From positions 1,116,001 through 1,180,000 of the forward strand of contig JADKAC010000005.1 of the NCBI GenBank assembly GCA_016715425.1: a stretch of DNA of 64,000 nt. The letters are read 5' to 3'. Both the position numbers and the translations under genes were made by a program. Of this stretch, positions 7,462 through 16,127 are shown one piece after another (the first letter of the stretch is position 1; every line of letters begins with the position of its first letter). Under the pieces are notes generated by a model. It did not search any database. It worked only from the letters and a program-made list of their open reading frames with translations, and was not told where the DNA came from. This stretch comes from Bacteroidota bacterium (GTDB lineage Bacteria; Bacteroidota; Bacteroidia; Chitinophagales; BACL12).

Positions 7462-9729
7462 ATGATGAATTATACATTTTTCAAGTATCAAATACTTGCA
7501 ATTGCGCTTTTCTTTTTGTCTGTTCCAATAGCATACAGTCAGGCGCTAACGATGCCTTTTTATGAAGGCTTTGAATTAGGTACAACTATACCTACAGATT
7601 GGACACAAGAAGTTGTATCCGGCCCAGATTGGATATTTGTGAATAGCGGTGATGCGGATGCAGGTACCAACAATGCGGTATTCCGTTCTTATGTTGCGGG
7701 CGCAAGTGGTTTAGTAACCCGATTGGTAACCCCAGAGCTGGATTTGTCCGGCACAGATACAGTAGTTCTGAAGTTTTCTTATTACAATGATGGTTGGTTT
7801 GATTTCTTTTCTCATCAGGATGTATTAACCATTAAATACAAAGCTGCTGTGGGTGATGATTGGACCACAATTCAATATTTTAATTCTGATGTATCGGACT
7901 GGACTCAGGTAAACATTGTGCTTCCAAATCTTTCTGACACTTATTATATTGCTTTTGAGGGTTCAAGCAATGGGGGTTTTGGAATTGGTGTTGATGAGAT
8001 CACAATTAATCAAGGAATTAAGATTACCACTTCCACCGATGGCGGAGGAGCTATTGATCCTTCCGGAGAAGTATATGTTCCTATTGGATCTTCACCAAGA
8101 TTTAATCTGAGAGCATATTATCATTCTCGCATTTCTGAATTACTGGTGGATGGTGAACTTGTTGCGGAAGCAGTGGATAAAACTTTATATAACTATACTT
8201 TTCCATCAGTAGATGCAATGCACACTATTGCAGCTTCCTTTATTTTCAGCGAATCCTATAATGTTACCACTGAGGCACTGCCATCGGATGCAGGTTCTGT
8301 TGTGGTTTCAGGTAATTTGTTTTATGGTGAAACTGTTACCGTTGATGCCTGGCTTTCAGGAGAACTTTATTATTTCTCTCACTGGACTTCCAATGGTGAT
8401 TCTATAAGTGCAGATAATCCTTTCAGTTTTGTTTTAACGTCTGATACTGCGCTTGAGGCAAATTACAAATTAGTAAATCCGGCTTTAACATTACCTGTTT
8501 ATGAAGGTTTTGAAGAGGCAAGTACTATTCCTGATGGATGGTCACAAGAATTAATTACCGGACCACTCTGGACTGTTGGCAACGGCAATTCTCCTTATCC
8601 ACTTGAAGCGTATTCAGGAGATAATAATTTGATTTTCCGATCTGATAATCCTGATGCAAGCGGAATTTTTACAAGGTTGGTTACTCCCACTATAGATATG
8701 ACCGGCGTAACTACACCCGTTTTGAAATTTTATTATGTGAATGCAGAATATTTCAATACTGTTGCTCATCAGGATCAGCTGACAGTGAAATATAAAACTG
8801 CTTATTATGATTCGTGGACTACACTTGCCACTTTCAATACTGACGTAACAGACTGGACAGAAGTTTCCATTGTTCTGCCAAGTCCTTCCAGTGGTTATAT
8901 TATCGCTTTCGAAGGTAAAAGCAACGGAGGTTATGGTATTAGTATAGATGATGTTACAATTAATGAGGATGATTTGGATGGCTATTTTATTACAGCCTCC
9001 ACTGTAGGCAACGGAAGCATAACTCCATCAGGAGAAGTATTTGTTTCTAATGGAGCAACACAGGAATTTAATGTGGAAGCGAATTATGGTTATCATATCT
9101 CTTCACTTAAAGTGGATGGAGCAACCATTGCAGATGCTACGGATGCATCTGAATATACCTATACGTTTGAGTCAGTAATGGCAACGCATACTATTGCGGC
9201 AACTTTTGCAGCTAATGCACTAAGCGTTACAGTTTTAGTAACTCCATCATCTGCCGGTTCTGTTAGCATTCAAGGAGAACTCTATTATGGTAACACCATT
9301 ACACTTTGGCCAATGACAGCAAAGAAAAAAGCGGTATTCTCTTTTTGGTCTTCCAATGGAGTTAAAATTGGTACAGCAAATCCTTTCATTTTCACATTAG
9401 TTTCTGATACCATAATTACAGCTCATTTCAAAAAGAAAGGAACAATGAGAACAGAATTTGTAACCAGAGAAGTGAATGAAAACGGAATAGAAAACAGCTT
9501 GATTGAATCAGTGAAGTTGTATCCAAATCCTGCAAATGATAATCTGCATATTGATTTGATTTCTGATGCACAAGTAAGTGTGTTCGACATGCAGGGAAAG
9601 TTACTATACGCAGCTTCTATGACCTCAGGATCTAACTCAATAAATGTCTCCGGATTTAATTCAGGAACCTATATTGTTAAACTTCAATTTGAAGATGAGT
9701 TGATTACTAAAAAGTTTGTTCGTAATTAA
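7462..9729 (+). CDS. Secreted multidomain protein with T9SS C-terminal sorting domain and internal duplication
   Basis: A 755-residue exported protein with a Sec signal peptide (ILAIALFFLSVPIAYSQA). Two units of about 318 residues follow (roughly 28-343 and 344-660). Each has a choice-of-anchor/MAM-like jelly-roll (YEGFE...TIP..W.QE; GYGIS/GFGIGVDEVTIN) and then two beta-rich repeats (PSGEVYVP...HTIAASF and AGSVVVSG...FSHWTSNG). The C-terminus is a type A T9SS sorting domain (LYPNPANDNLHIDL...GTYIVKL...KKFVRN), predicted to direct export through the outer membrane and attachment to the surface or release. No catalytic domain is evident, so adhesion or carbohydrate binding is plausible. It is monocistronic, with a terminator 48 bases after the stop. 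Confidence 0.85.
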   Translation: MMNYTFFKYQILAIALFFLSVPIAYSQALTMPFYEGFELGTTIPTDWTQEVVSGPDWIFVNSGDADAGTNNAVFRSYVAGASGLVTRLVTPELDLSGTDTVVLKFSYYNDGWFDFFSHQDVLTIKYKAAVGDDWTTIQYFNSDVSDWTQVNIVLPNLSDTYYIAFEGSSNGGFGIGVDEITINQGIKITTSTDGGGAIDPSGEVYVPIGSSPRFNLRAYYHSRISELLVDGELVAEAVDKTLYNYTFPSVDAMHTIAASFIFSESYNVTTEALPSDAGSVVVSGNLFYGETVTVDAWLSGELYYFSHWTSNGDSISADNPFSFVLTSDTALEANYKLVNPALTLPVYEGFEEASTIPDGWSQELITGPLWTVGNGNSPYPLEAYSGDNNLIFRSDNPDASGIFTRLVTPTIDMTGVTTPVLKFYYVNAEYFNTVAHQDQLTVKYKTAYYDSWTTLATFNTDVTDWTEVSIVLPSPSSGYIIAFEGKSNGGYGISIDDVTINEDDLDGYFITASTVGNGSITPSGEVFVSNGATQEFNVEANYGYHISSLKVDGATIADATDASEYTYTFESVMATHTIAATFAANALSVTVLVTPSSAGSVSIQGELYYGNTITLWPMTAKKKAVFSFWSSNGVKIGTANPFIFTLVSDTIITAHFKKKGTMRTEFVTREVNENGIENSLIESVKLYPNPANDNLHIDLISDAQVSVFDMQGKLLYAASMTSGSNSINVSGFNSGTYIVKLQFEDELITKKFVRN

Positions 9730-9776
9730 TAAGCGGATAAATAGGTTAAAGATTTAAGATAGTTTGTTTAAGAATG

Positions 9777-9813
9777 AACTCCCGTTAGCATTTGCTGACG
9801 GGAGTTTTTTTTT
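9777..9813 (+). terminator. Rho-independent terminator
   Basis: The stem AACTCCCGTTAGC / GCTGACGGGAGTT (one G-T wobble) with a 4-base loop is followed by nine T residues. It lies shortly after the T9SS-protein gene. Confidence 0.9.
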
Positions 9814-9920
9814 GGGGAAATATTATAGAGAAATTGAGATGGGTTGTTATAGCAAGCATCTAAAAATTTCCATGGCTTTTTAAAAGAAATAAATCTTGAT
9901 TTTAATAACTTATTTAAAGT

Positions 9921-10120
9921 GGTTTATGATGATGCATTTTTTTAGAAATATCTTTTTCATTTCTGCTCCGAAAATTATCCGGTAATTGTCTGAATTAGGA
10001 TTAGTAGGATTTTAAATTAGTATCGTGTAGTTGGTATCAGGTATTGAGGAAAAATATAAATTAAATCAAAGTGTTCATGTAATCATTGCAATCATAGTTC
10101 TGATAATTGAATGATATTTT
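9921..10120. repeat. 200-bp direct repeat, copy 1 (left flank of viperin block)
   Basis: This 200-bp stretch recurs in the same orientation at 14945-15144. The last 130 bp are essentially identical and the first 70 bp have scattered substitutions. Inside it, AATTGTCTGAATTAGGATT near 9983 and AATCATAGTTCTGATAATT near 10090 form imperfect inverted repeats that also appear, in either orientation, at 18100, 21270, 22305, 22425, 23300, 23465 and 60715. It continues into a CTTCGCAGGG...GAGAACCCTGTGG inverted repeat (10130-10185), also shared with other separators. A MITE-like origin is possible; no target-site duplication is visible. Confidence 0.8.
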
Positions 10121-10258
10121 TAACTACATACTTCGCAGGGATTCATTGATTGCGCACAAGGCTGCGGTGAGAACCCTGTGGAAACATAATAGTTCTAATC
10201 AGAAGTCAATACAAAGAATAAGCAGTAGTGGTAATGCCACCACTGCTTTTAATCCTTT

Positions 10259-10357
10259 TTACTTTTTTGGTTTTGGCGGGTTGTTGCCCGCAGGGCCACT
10301 TGGACGACTAGGCTTTGTGCTTGGTCTTGGTTTTTGAACCATTGGTTTTTTTGTCAT
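10259..10357 (-). CDS. Small Pro/Lys-rich peptide (32 aa), hypothetical
   Basis: ATG at 10355-10357 opens a 32-codon frame whose product is almost entirely Lys, Pro, Gly, Arg and Ser (starts MTKKPMVQKPRPS, ends NNPPKPKK). It is strongly basic and probably disordered. It lies about 380 bases downstream of the viperin gene on the same strand. The non-random composition suggests a real small gene. No function is recognised. Confidence 0.4.
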   Translation of the reverse strand: MTKKPMVQKPRPSTKPSRPSGPAGNNPPKPKK

Positions 10358-10436
10358 AATTTACATATGATTATTTGTGATGCCTAATAGTATGCGTTTC
10401 GGCTTCCGCACCCTTAGTTTTGGATGGACTTCGGGC

Positions 10437-10652
10437 TTAACCATTAGCTATGAAGCAATTGAAATTCAGCTTCTCTGTCTTTCTTGAATAAGTATTTTGG
10501 GTGGTTACCCCAAATCCTGTTTTGATTAGTTTCTCTTTTAGCACAAGAACCAAACAATGTTTTGTTCCGCCTTTTTTACTTTTTGAAGTGTGAAAAGCTG
10601 GTGAAATCACAATAGTTTTTTTTCCTGGTTGGCTTGGATCATCATACGGCAA
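10437..10652 (-). pseudogene. Hypothetical small ORF with no proper start, downstream of viperin
   Basis: A 71-codon frame begins at a TTG that directly follows a TAA. Its product (PYDDPSQPGKKTIVISPAF..., later KHCLVLVLKEKLIKTGF) looks protein-like rather than random. A one-base insertion near 10650 would join it to an ATG at about 10673 (MIKLFSTSN...), so it may be a frameshifted gene of about 80 codons. It lies in the same direction as the viperin gene, 85 bases after its stop. I do not recognise the family. Confidence 0.3.
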
Positions 10653-10737
10653 TTACTTGTAGAGAAGAGTTTTATCATTGCTTCTGTTCCAACCCTGCAA
10701 TATGAAATGGTGAGTTAGAGAAAACTCTAAAACTTGC

Positions 10738-11619
10738 TCAGGCATTTGCATTAGAATTTGGGTTACTCCAATTGTAGATTCCACCTCTAGAAACAAACTT
10801 TGAAAAGTCGTAACTCATTTGCTGAATAGCAATTCTTGCCCCGATGTCCAAGATCGATTTACTGTAAATGTGCCCTCCAGTTGTGTTCTCGTAAAATCTA
10901 CCGGCAGGGTCAACCATTGCATAAGAACCTATAATTTGGTTATTGCTCTCTGGTATAATGCTCGTAATGTTCTGAAGTCCGTTGTGGTGGTCAATAAAAA
11001 ATTGAAACTGCTGGTCAGTAATTTTGAAGTCATTAATTTGTAAATCATTCTGACCTTTAATAGGTAACACTTGCAATAGTTTCCATCGTTTGGGTTTTGC
11101 AAAGCGAATGAAGTCACTCATGTCCTCATGAAAATTTTTACTGTTAACCACTGTGTTTATTTTTAAACCATAACCAAAGTGTTTCACTTTGTCTGTAAGT
11201 GATTTGTAATAGTCAAGTGTCAAAGGTGTGCTACCCGAAATCGCTCTTCCTGTTTGGAAATTTGTTTCTGTGTTCAAACTGTCAATACTTATTGCAATCC
11301 AGTCAAGATTTTTTCTGTTCGCTTCTAAAAATGTGTCAGTGAGTTTGCTGCCGTTTGTAACAATCATTGTTGTAAGTCCTGCTTGCTTTGCGATTGCAAT
11401 TAAATCGGGAAGCCAAGGGCAAAGAGTTGGCTCACCTCCTGCAAAGGTGATTTTCTCAAAGCCAATTTCGGCAAGTTGCAAAACAACTTCAATAGCTTGT
11501 TCTTTTGGAAGATGTCCTTTAGGTAAAATTGTATGCTTAACATCTTGAAAAGTTGCGAAGCAAAATTTGCAACGCATGTTGCATGGCTCCCATAAATGAA
11601 AATTTACTGATGGTATCAT
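10738..11619 (-). CDS. Prokaryotic viperin (pVip), radical SAM antiviral nucleotide synthase
   Basis: 293 residues from ATG 11617-11619 (MIPSVNFHLWEPC). The radical SAM cluster ligands are Cys13, Cys17 and Cys20 in CNMRCKFC, followed by the SAM-binding FAGGEP. The rest matches viperins along its length: LDWIAISIDS, LKINTVVN...EDM, KRWKLLQVLPIKGQN, IPESNNQIIGSY, RFYENTTGG, SKSILDIG and the C-terminal SRGGIYNWS. Viperins convert CTP, GTP or UTP to 3'-deoxy-3',4'-didehydro nucleotides that terminate viral RNA synthesis. No nucleotide kinase is adjacent. It follows a LytS/LytTR two-component pair on the same strand with a 117-base gap, which suggests but does not prove regulation by that system. 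The whole block lies between 200-bp direct repeats. Confidence 0.92.
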   Translation of the reverse strand: MIPSVNFHLWEPCNMRCKFCFATFQDVKHTILPKGHLPKEQAIEVVLQLAEIGFEKITFAGGEPTLCPWLPDLIAIAKQAGLTTMIVTNGSKLTDTFLEANRKNLDWIAISIDSLNTETNFQTGRAISGSTPLTLDYYKSLTDKVKHFGYGLKINTVVNSKNFHEDMSDFIRFAKPKRWKLLQVLPIKGQNDLQINDFKITDQQFQFFIDHHNGLQNITSIIPESNNQIIGSYAMVDPAGRFYENTTGGHIYSKSILDIGARIAIQQMSYDFSKFVSRGGIYNWSNPNSNANA

Positions 11620-11736
11620 ATTGTGTGTTTTTATTTTAACGACACAAATGTTCAGCAACTTTTTAGATTATACTCTTTAAGAGAAATGGAAACTTTTACG
11701 GAGTAATGAAATGGTTTTTGGGAGTAATGAAATCGG

Positions 11737-12477
11737 TTATTTCATTTTGAAATTCTCAGAAGCCTTTAAGTATTTTAATTCCTTTTTTCCTGTTGAAGTA
11801 AAAATTTCAACTTCAATTTCGTGCGTTATTTTCTTGTATGACTTGATATGCTTTTCATTCACCACAAAGGAACGATGAACGGTAAGGAATTTGTTTTTCT
11901 TAAAGCCTTTCTCTGACATTTTAGAAAACGAAAAGTCAATAAGAACTTCTGGCTTTTTGTCTGTGAAATAAATTCTTTTGTTGTTAGAAGCTCCGCTTTT
12001 ACCTGTATCTGATTCTAAGTAAACAATTGTATCAATTGGAATTTTGCAATGTTTGTCTTCTTCAAAATCAAGCACAATAAATTTTGATTCTATTGCTTCC
12101 AAAACCTCATTCAGAAATTTTGATGCCTTTTTTAAAAATTCTTTTTCTGTAAATGGCTTTGTAATGTGGTCAACAATTAAATCAAACTCGGTTTCTAATT
12201 TTTCAATATCTTTCAAGTAAGCTGCATTGTGTCCGCTAACAAACAGTACTGGAAGTTTGAGTTTGAATGCAACATCCAAACCATTCATGCTACTGCCACC
12301 ACCCAAGTCGATATCAAGAAGCAATGCGTCTGATATATTTGTCTTTTCATTGTTTAAAAAGTCATTAGAGTTTGTTGCGAATGCAACAACTTCGCATAAA
12401 TCTGTCGCCTCCAAATTTTGTTTGTGGTCCTTTAGAAGTGAAGGGTTGTCCTCTAAGATTGCAATTTTAAGTTTCAT
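11737..12477 (-). CDS. LytTR-family response regulator
   Basis: 246 residues from ATG 12475-12477 (MKLKIAILEDN). It has a receiver domain with acidic residues near the N-terminus (ILEDN), the phospho-acceptor aspartate in DALLLDIDLGG, a conserved Ser in LFVSGHN and Lys in ITKPF. The C-terminal half is a LytTR DNA-binding domain (IVYLESDTGKS...FLTVHRSFVVNEKHIKSYKK). The start overlaps the stop of the kinase gene (TAATG). Such regulators bind direct-repeat sites upstream of few targets, often adjacent genes. The gene directly downstream is the viperin. Confidence 0.9.
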   Translation of the reverse strand: MKLKIAILEDNPSLLKDHKQNLEATDLCEVVAFATNSNDFLNNEKTNISDALLLDIDLGGGSSMNGLDVAFKLKLPVLFVSGHNAAYLKDIEKLETEFDLIVDHITKPFTEKEFLKKASKFLNEVLEAIESKFIVLDFEEDKHCKIPIDTIVYLESDTGKSGASNNKRIYFTDKKPEVLIDFSFSKMSEKGFKKNKFLTVHRSFVVNEKHIKSYKKITHEIEVEIFTSTGKKELKYLKASENFKMK

Positions 12478-13184
12478 TAAAAACGAATTATTAAAGTTGA
12501 ATAATACTCTAGTTCGTTGCAACTATTTCGAAGTTCAAATTTATCTTTCAGTAATCTTTCTAATCTTTTTTTCATATTACTCAATCCAATTCCTCCTTGC
12601 GTTTCTTTTCTGTTTGGAATTATTTTGTTGATCACATTCAATTCAAAAGTGGTTTTCGAAAGTTTGAGTGTGATTTTTAAAAACTCTGGATGGTTTCTAT
12701 CTCCATGTTTGAAAGCGTTTTCAACGAAGTAAGCTGTTATCAAATGTGGAACGCAAGCTGTTGTAAAATACTTTGAGTTTGTGTTTACTTCTGACTTGTC
12801 AATTATTATACTATCAATTTGATAAACAAAATTTCCTTGAAGTGCTTTATACTTTTCAAGAAAATTCAACTCGTCTTGAATACTCACCAGGTGTTGATTG
12901 CCTTGATACAAAATGTAGTCAAGAGTTTCTGCAAGGGATTCTGAACCTTTATAAAGATTTTTTGCTGCAACATTCAGCGTTGAAACCATATTGCGTAATG
13001 TATGAGGTTGCAACTGAAATTTCAAATGCTCCACTTCAAGAATAGCCATGTCGGAAGTTAACTTTGTGTTTTCTTTTGAAAGTTTGTCCCGTTGCTTTTG
13101 CTCGACTTTATATTTTTTGTAAAGCCAAATGCTAACTGCTATTAAAACTAATATTACGAAAATTAGTCCTCCGTTATTTTCCAT
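12477..13184 (-). CDS. LytS/YehU-type sensor histidine kinase
   Basis: 235 residues from ATG 13182-13184 (MENNGG). One N-terminal transmembrane helix (LIFVILVLIAVSIWLY) is followed by a coiled coil (about residues 25-55). The His_kinase region has the phospho-acceptor in FQLQPHTLRNMVSTLN, and a GHKL ATPase has the N-box VENAFKHG and a GGIGLSNMKKRL G-box. There is almost no extracytoplasmic sensor domain, so the signal is probably sensed in the membrane or cytoplasm. It is translationally coupled to the LytTR regulator. Confidence 0.9.
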   Translation of the reverse strand: MENNGGLIFVILVLIAVSIWLYKKYKVEQKQRDKLSKENTKLTSDMAILEVEHLKFQLQPHTLRNMVSTLNVAAKNLYKGSESLAETLDYILYQGNQHLVSIQDELNFLEKYKALQGNFVYQIDSIIIDKSEVNTNSKYFTTACVPHLITAYFVENAFKHGDRNHPEFLKITLKLSKTTFELNVINKIIPNRKETQGGIGLSNMKKRLERLLKDKFELRNSCNELEYYSTLIIRF

Positions 13185-13337
13185 CGTCAAGTTTACAAAA
13201 ATTCGTTCATGCTAGCACTGTCGCCAAAAGATTTTCACTAACAATCAAATATACACAACTCCCCTTTTTTACATAAAAACATATCCGAAGGTAAAATGCA
13301 TTTGAAATCAAGTAATTAAAAAACTGAAAAGCAAACC

Positions 13338-13826
13338 CTATTTTTCTTTCTTGAATGATTTAAAAATAACTTTTGCATATTCTTCATATTCTGCTAATAA
13401 ATCAGCATTTATATGAAAGCTATTTATTTTTAAAAGACTTGAATTATACTCGGGGTTTATTTCTTTATTTTCTATTAATAGGTTATAGTGAATTGCTTGT
13501 ATTTTATCCGGTGAGACTATAATGAACCATGCATTGTGATAGGGGTAATTTTCGTATCGTTCATCAAACGAAAATTTACCATTTGCTCTAAACTTTACTT
13601 CTAAGTAAAACAGTTCGCCGTTAATACTGCTTTGAACAACAAAATCAGGCATATATCGCAATGATTTACTAAATTGCTTTTTGTCGTTTTTAATAAGCTT
13701 ACTTAATCCGGGATGTAATCTTTCTAAACCAAAGTTGAATACGTTATACCCGCTTTGTTGAAACAAATCCTGAATTATTTGTTCAGCTATTCTTCCTTTT
13801 AATGTGTTTAAATTAAACGTGTTCAT
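13338..13826 (-). CDS. Predicted PD-(D/E)XK-fold nuclease-like protein
   Basis: A 162-residue soluble protein with the layout of a restriction-endonuclease-like core. It has an N-terminal helix with a Glu (GRIAEQIIQDLF), then Tyr-Met-Pro-Asp (YMPDFVV), then FYLEVKFR, where Asp, Glu and Lys would form the metal site. It stands alone, with about 150 bases between its stop and the kinase start, so it may or may not be cotranscribed with the viperin block. A defence or DNA-processing role is inferred from fold and context. The specific family is not recognised. Confidence 0.55.
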   Translation of the reverse strand: MNTFNLNTLKGRIAEQIIQDLFQQSGYNVFNFGLERLHPGLSKLIKNDKKQFSKSLRYMPDFVVQSSINGELFYLEVKFRANGKFSFDERYENYPYHNAWFIIVSPDKIQAIHYNLLIENKEINPEYNSSLLKINSFHINADLLAEYEEYAKVIFKSFKKEK

Positions 13827-14057
13827 TTTTATTTCTTTGCTTTTGTTTTCACTTATTTAAGAAGATCTACATTACATTTTTTCGTAGAGTTCAAATAAAA
13901 TACTTTATTAGCCCCACTATTAATTTCTTTTAATTTTTATTGAGGTGAATGGTGAAAAACCGACCCCGGCATAAAAATACTTTAATTATAAAACTGCATT
14001 GGGAACAAAGCCGGACTCTAATTAGATTCTGAAAAACCCGCCTATTGAGAAGGTCTT

Positions 14058-14840
14058 TTAGTTGCTGGATTTTTTTTCAAAATAACGAATTGGGTTAGCC
14101 ATTCCTCTAATTTTCGGAACTTCTTTATTCATATATAAATCAAGAATTTCTTTTGAAGTGATTTTTGAACCTTCAAATCCCCATCTCTTTACTCCCCTAT
14201 TCTCTATATCTTGAACCCATCTTTCTGGTTTAACTATAGCTCTGATTACACCTTTATATTCTGCTAAAACATAATCAGAATTTTCCGCTCTATTTTTGTC
14301 TAATACCCACCAGCCTCTAGTGGCTTCGTAAATATTCGGTCTAACATAAATAGGGATATTATTTTTCTTTTTTCGTTTGTTGTCAAACGTTTTATTTATG
14401 TTGATTACCAAAACATTGTGTTGGATATCTTCTTCTTTTAATTCTTCGCAATTATATAGTATTTCACATTCATCTACGGTTTTAATACCTTGATTGAAAG
14501 AATGATGTCCCGAAACAATATTTGAAATTTTGGCAACTTCTTTAAAATCCTTAAACGTTAGAAAGTCAATTAATACTGATTCTAATAATATTGCCTCATT
14601 TTCCTCTAAACCGTGGCGAACAATGAAGTGACTTACATTTAGGTTAGTCATTTTAATAGCCCTAATAATTTCTAATTTATCAGTTTCTTTCGGATTTAAA
14701 ATTGCTTCATTAATATGCGAAAAGACTCTGTTTGAAATTCCTTTTCCAATATAGAATATTTTATTGTCTTTTGGATAAACAAGAACATAGACATAATATT
14801 TTAACTCTTCTTGTGTCTTTTGAGAAAATTGCTCTATCAT
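14058..14840 (-). CDS. GIY-YIG (LEM-3-like) nuclease-domain protein
   Basis: 260 residues. The N-terminal 100 residues carry a GIY-YIG domain in its LEM-3-like form: YYVYVLVYP for the GIY strand, FYIGKGISNRVFSHI for YIG and the catalytic Arg/His region, and a Glu-rich helix (ENEAILLESVLIDFL) with the metal-binding Glu. The C-terminal 120 residues form a separate domain (YEATRGWWVLDKNRAENSDYVLAEYKGV, then KPERW) that I have seen in similar proteins but cannot name. It is probably a DNA-nicking protein; context suggests defence or repair. The ATG at 14838-14840 fits the domain start. Confidence 0.75.
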   Translation of the reverse strand: MIEQFSQKTQEELKYYVYVLVYPKDNKIFYIGKGISNRVFSHINEAILNPKETDKLEIIRAIKMTNLNVSHFIVRHGLEENEAILLESVLIDFLTFKDFKEVAKISNIVSGHHSFNQGIKTVDECEILYNCEELKEEDIQHNVLVININKTFDNKRKKKNNIPIYVRPNIYEATRGWWVLDKNRAENSDYVLAEYKGVIRAIVKPERWVQDIENRGVKRWGFEGSKITSKEILDLYMNKEVPKIRGMANPIRYFEKKSSN

Positions 14841-14944
14841 AATTCGTGGTTTTTCTGGAGTTTTTAGAACAACATCAGTCCGTTTAAAAACCTTCGTTAC
14901 TTTTTAAAGATAATTATTCTCTCTTTTAATAATTTATTGAATGA

Positions 14945-15144
14945 GGTTTATGATGATGCTTTTTTATAGAAATATCTTAGTCATTTCTGCTCCGAATAGT
15001 ATCCGTTAATTGTCTGAATTAGGATTAGTAGGATTTTAAATTAGTATCGTGTAGTTGGTATCAGGTATTGAGGAAAAATATAAATTAAATCAAAGTGTTC
15101 ATGTAATCATTGCAATCATAGTTCTGATAATTGAATGATATTTT
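14945..15144. repeat. 200-bp direct repeat, copy 2 (right flank of viperin block)
   Basis: Same 200-bp sequence and orientation as 9921-10120, offset by 5,024 bp. Similarity also extends weakly about 20 bases to the left. After it (15145-15240) comes a diverged version of the module seen at 22320-22420 (ATCGGAAGG...TTATTG..GA.....GGAACAGAAAAT). The remaining bases up to 15369 show no gene. Confidence 0.8.
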
Positions 15145-15369
15145 GCAATTACAATTATCGGAAGGTGTGTTTTTTTATTGAAGACGAGTGCTTTGTAGGA
15201 ACAGAAAATCGGTACTTCTAAAAAGCCTCGTTACTTTTTAATTGTAATAAATCTTTCTTTTTACAACCCGATTTTATTCCATAGTTTTTCACGAAATAAT
15301 ATATGCTCTTGGCATCAATTGAGTTGATAAGAGTGCTGTTACCTTCGGAATAAGAAATTTCAAATTTAA

Positions 15370-15608
15370 CTAAGTGTTATCTTTTGAAGATAAAACAAAA
15401 ACAGGAATAGAATACTTTTTAAAATTTTGTTGATATTGAAGATTTCTATCGAAGGTGAGAAATACATCAAATCCACCTTGAATCATTAGTGCCAATAATT
15501 CTCCATTCGTTTTTCCATTCCACCCCATATCTCTAACTGTATAGGTCTCATGATTTGGAAAGCCTTCTGTAAGTTTTTCGGAAGATTTTCGTCAAGCAGC
15601 AGCTTCAT
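15370..15608 (-). pseudogene. DUF5615 PIN-like toxin, frameshifted and with a premature stop
   Basis: ATG 15606-15608 starts MKLLLDENLPKNLQKAF, the hallmark N-terminus of DUF5615 toxins, overlapping the antitoxin stop by 17 bases. After Ala-Phe the frame breaks. Adding one T to GCTTTCC restores FPNHETYTVRDMGWNGKTNGELL...FDVFLTFDRN, the expected core with its acidic residues. The frame then meets TAG at 15370-15372 where family members continue, and similar sequence (LNLKFLIPKV) follows in frame after it. Two lesions point to a real pseudogene more strongly than a single sequencing slip would. Confidence 0.75.
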
Positions 15609-15834
15609 AAAGTTTCTCAAGATCTTTAGAAGAAATAAGTTTTCCTGCAATTTCCAAAATTGCAACTGCTTGAGATTTATCTACAGATGGGAAGTCTTCA
15701 AGAAATTCATCGAGAGAAATACCATTTTCAAGGTGAAAGAATAAAGATTCAACAGGAACCCGGGTTCCCTTGAAAACCGGCTGACCACTTAAGATATCGG
15801 GGTCAATTGTAATTAAATTTTTAATCGTATCCAT
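15592..15834 (-). CDS. DUF433 antitoxin
   Basis: 80 residues from ATG 15832-15834. The pattern ITIDPDILSGQPVFKGTRVPVESLFFHLENG-SLDEFLEDFPSV is diagnostic of DUF433 proteins (MerR-like winged helix), which act as antitoxins to DUF5615 PIN-like toxins. Its stop overlaps the start of the (now broken) toxin frame. An intact antitoxin beside a dead toxin is a common end state of these modules. A paralogous pair lies at 22.6-23.1 kb. Confidence 0.85.
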   Translation of the reverse strand: MDTIKNLITIDPDILSGQPVFKGTRVPVESLFFHLENGISLDEFLEDFPSVDKSQAVAILEIAGKLISSKDLEKLYEAAA

Positions 15835-15840
15835 TTCCAA

Positions 15841-16127
15841 ATATATGAAGTTTAATGCAAGAAAAATAAACGTATGTAAATTGTAAATTGCAATTATTAT
15901 TTAATAAAATTTGTGTTTAGTTTTTTTGCTTTTTCTCCATTCATTTTAACTGTCAAAATATATGCTTGTCTATACTGTATGACTCTTTTTAATTGTGTGC
16001 GGGAAGTCAGGCGAAAAAATATAAGTAGTGGAGATTATTCTTTGCAGAGTTCCCTTCGTGTAAATCTGCGGAAACTTAACCAGTTTTAAACCTTTGTGCA
16101 TTTTTGGGTTAATTCGAGTATCGTTAT
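15841..16127. repeat. Intergenic separator containing a hairpin A copy (16042-16071)
   Basis: No gene is seen. Positions 16042-16071 carry GCAGAGTTCCCTTCGTGTAAATCTGCGG, a hairpin A copy in which one G-to-T change breaks the inner stem while the GCAGA/TCTGC outer stem still pairs. It follows the stop codon of the barrel gene on the minus strand. Confidence 0.55.

Noticed and set aside
10107..10337. Plus-strand 76-codon ORF
   Set aside because: Its first half is repeat sequence and its second half is antisense to the Pro/Lys-rich small ORF.
12227..13045. Plus-strand ORFs opposite the two-component genes
   Set aside because: Antisense shadows of the clearly homologous kinase and regulator genes.
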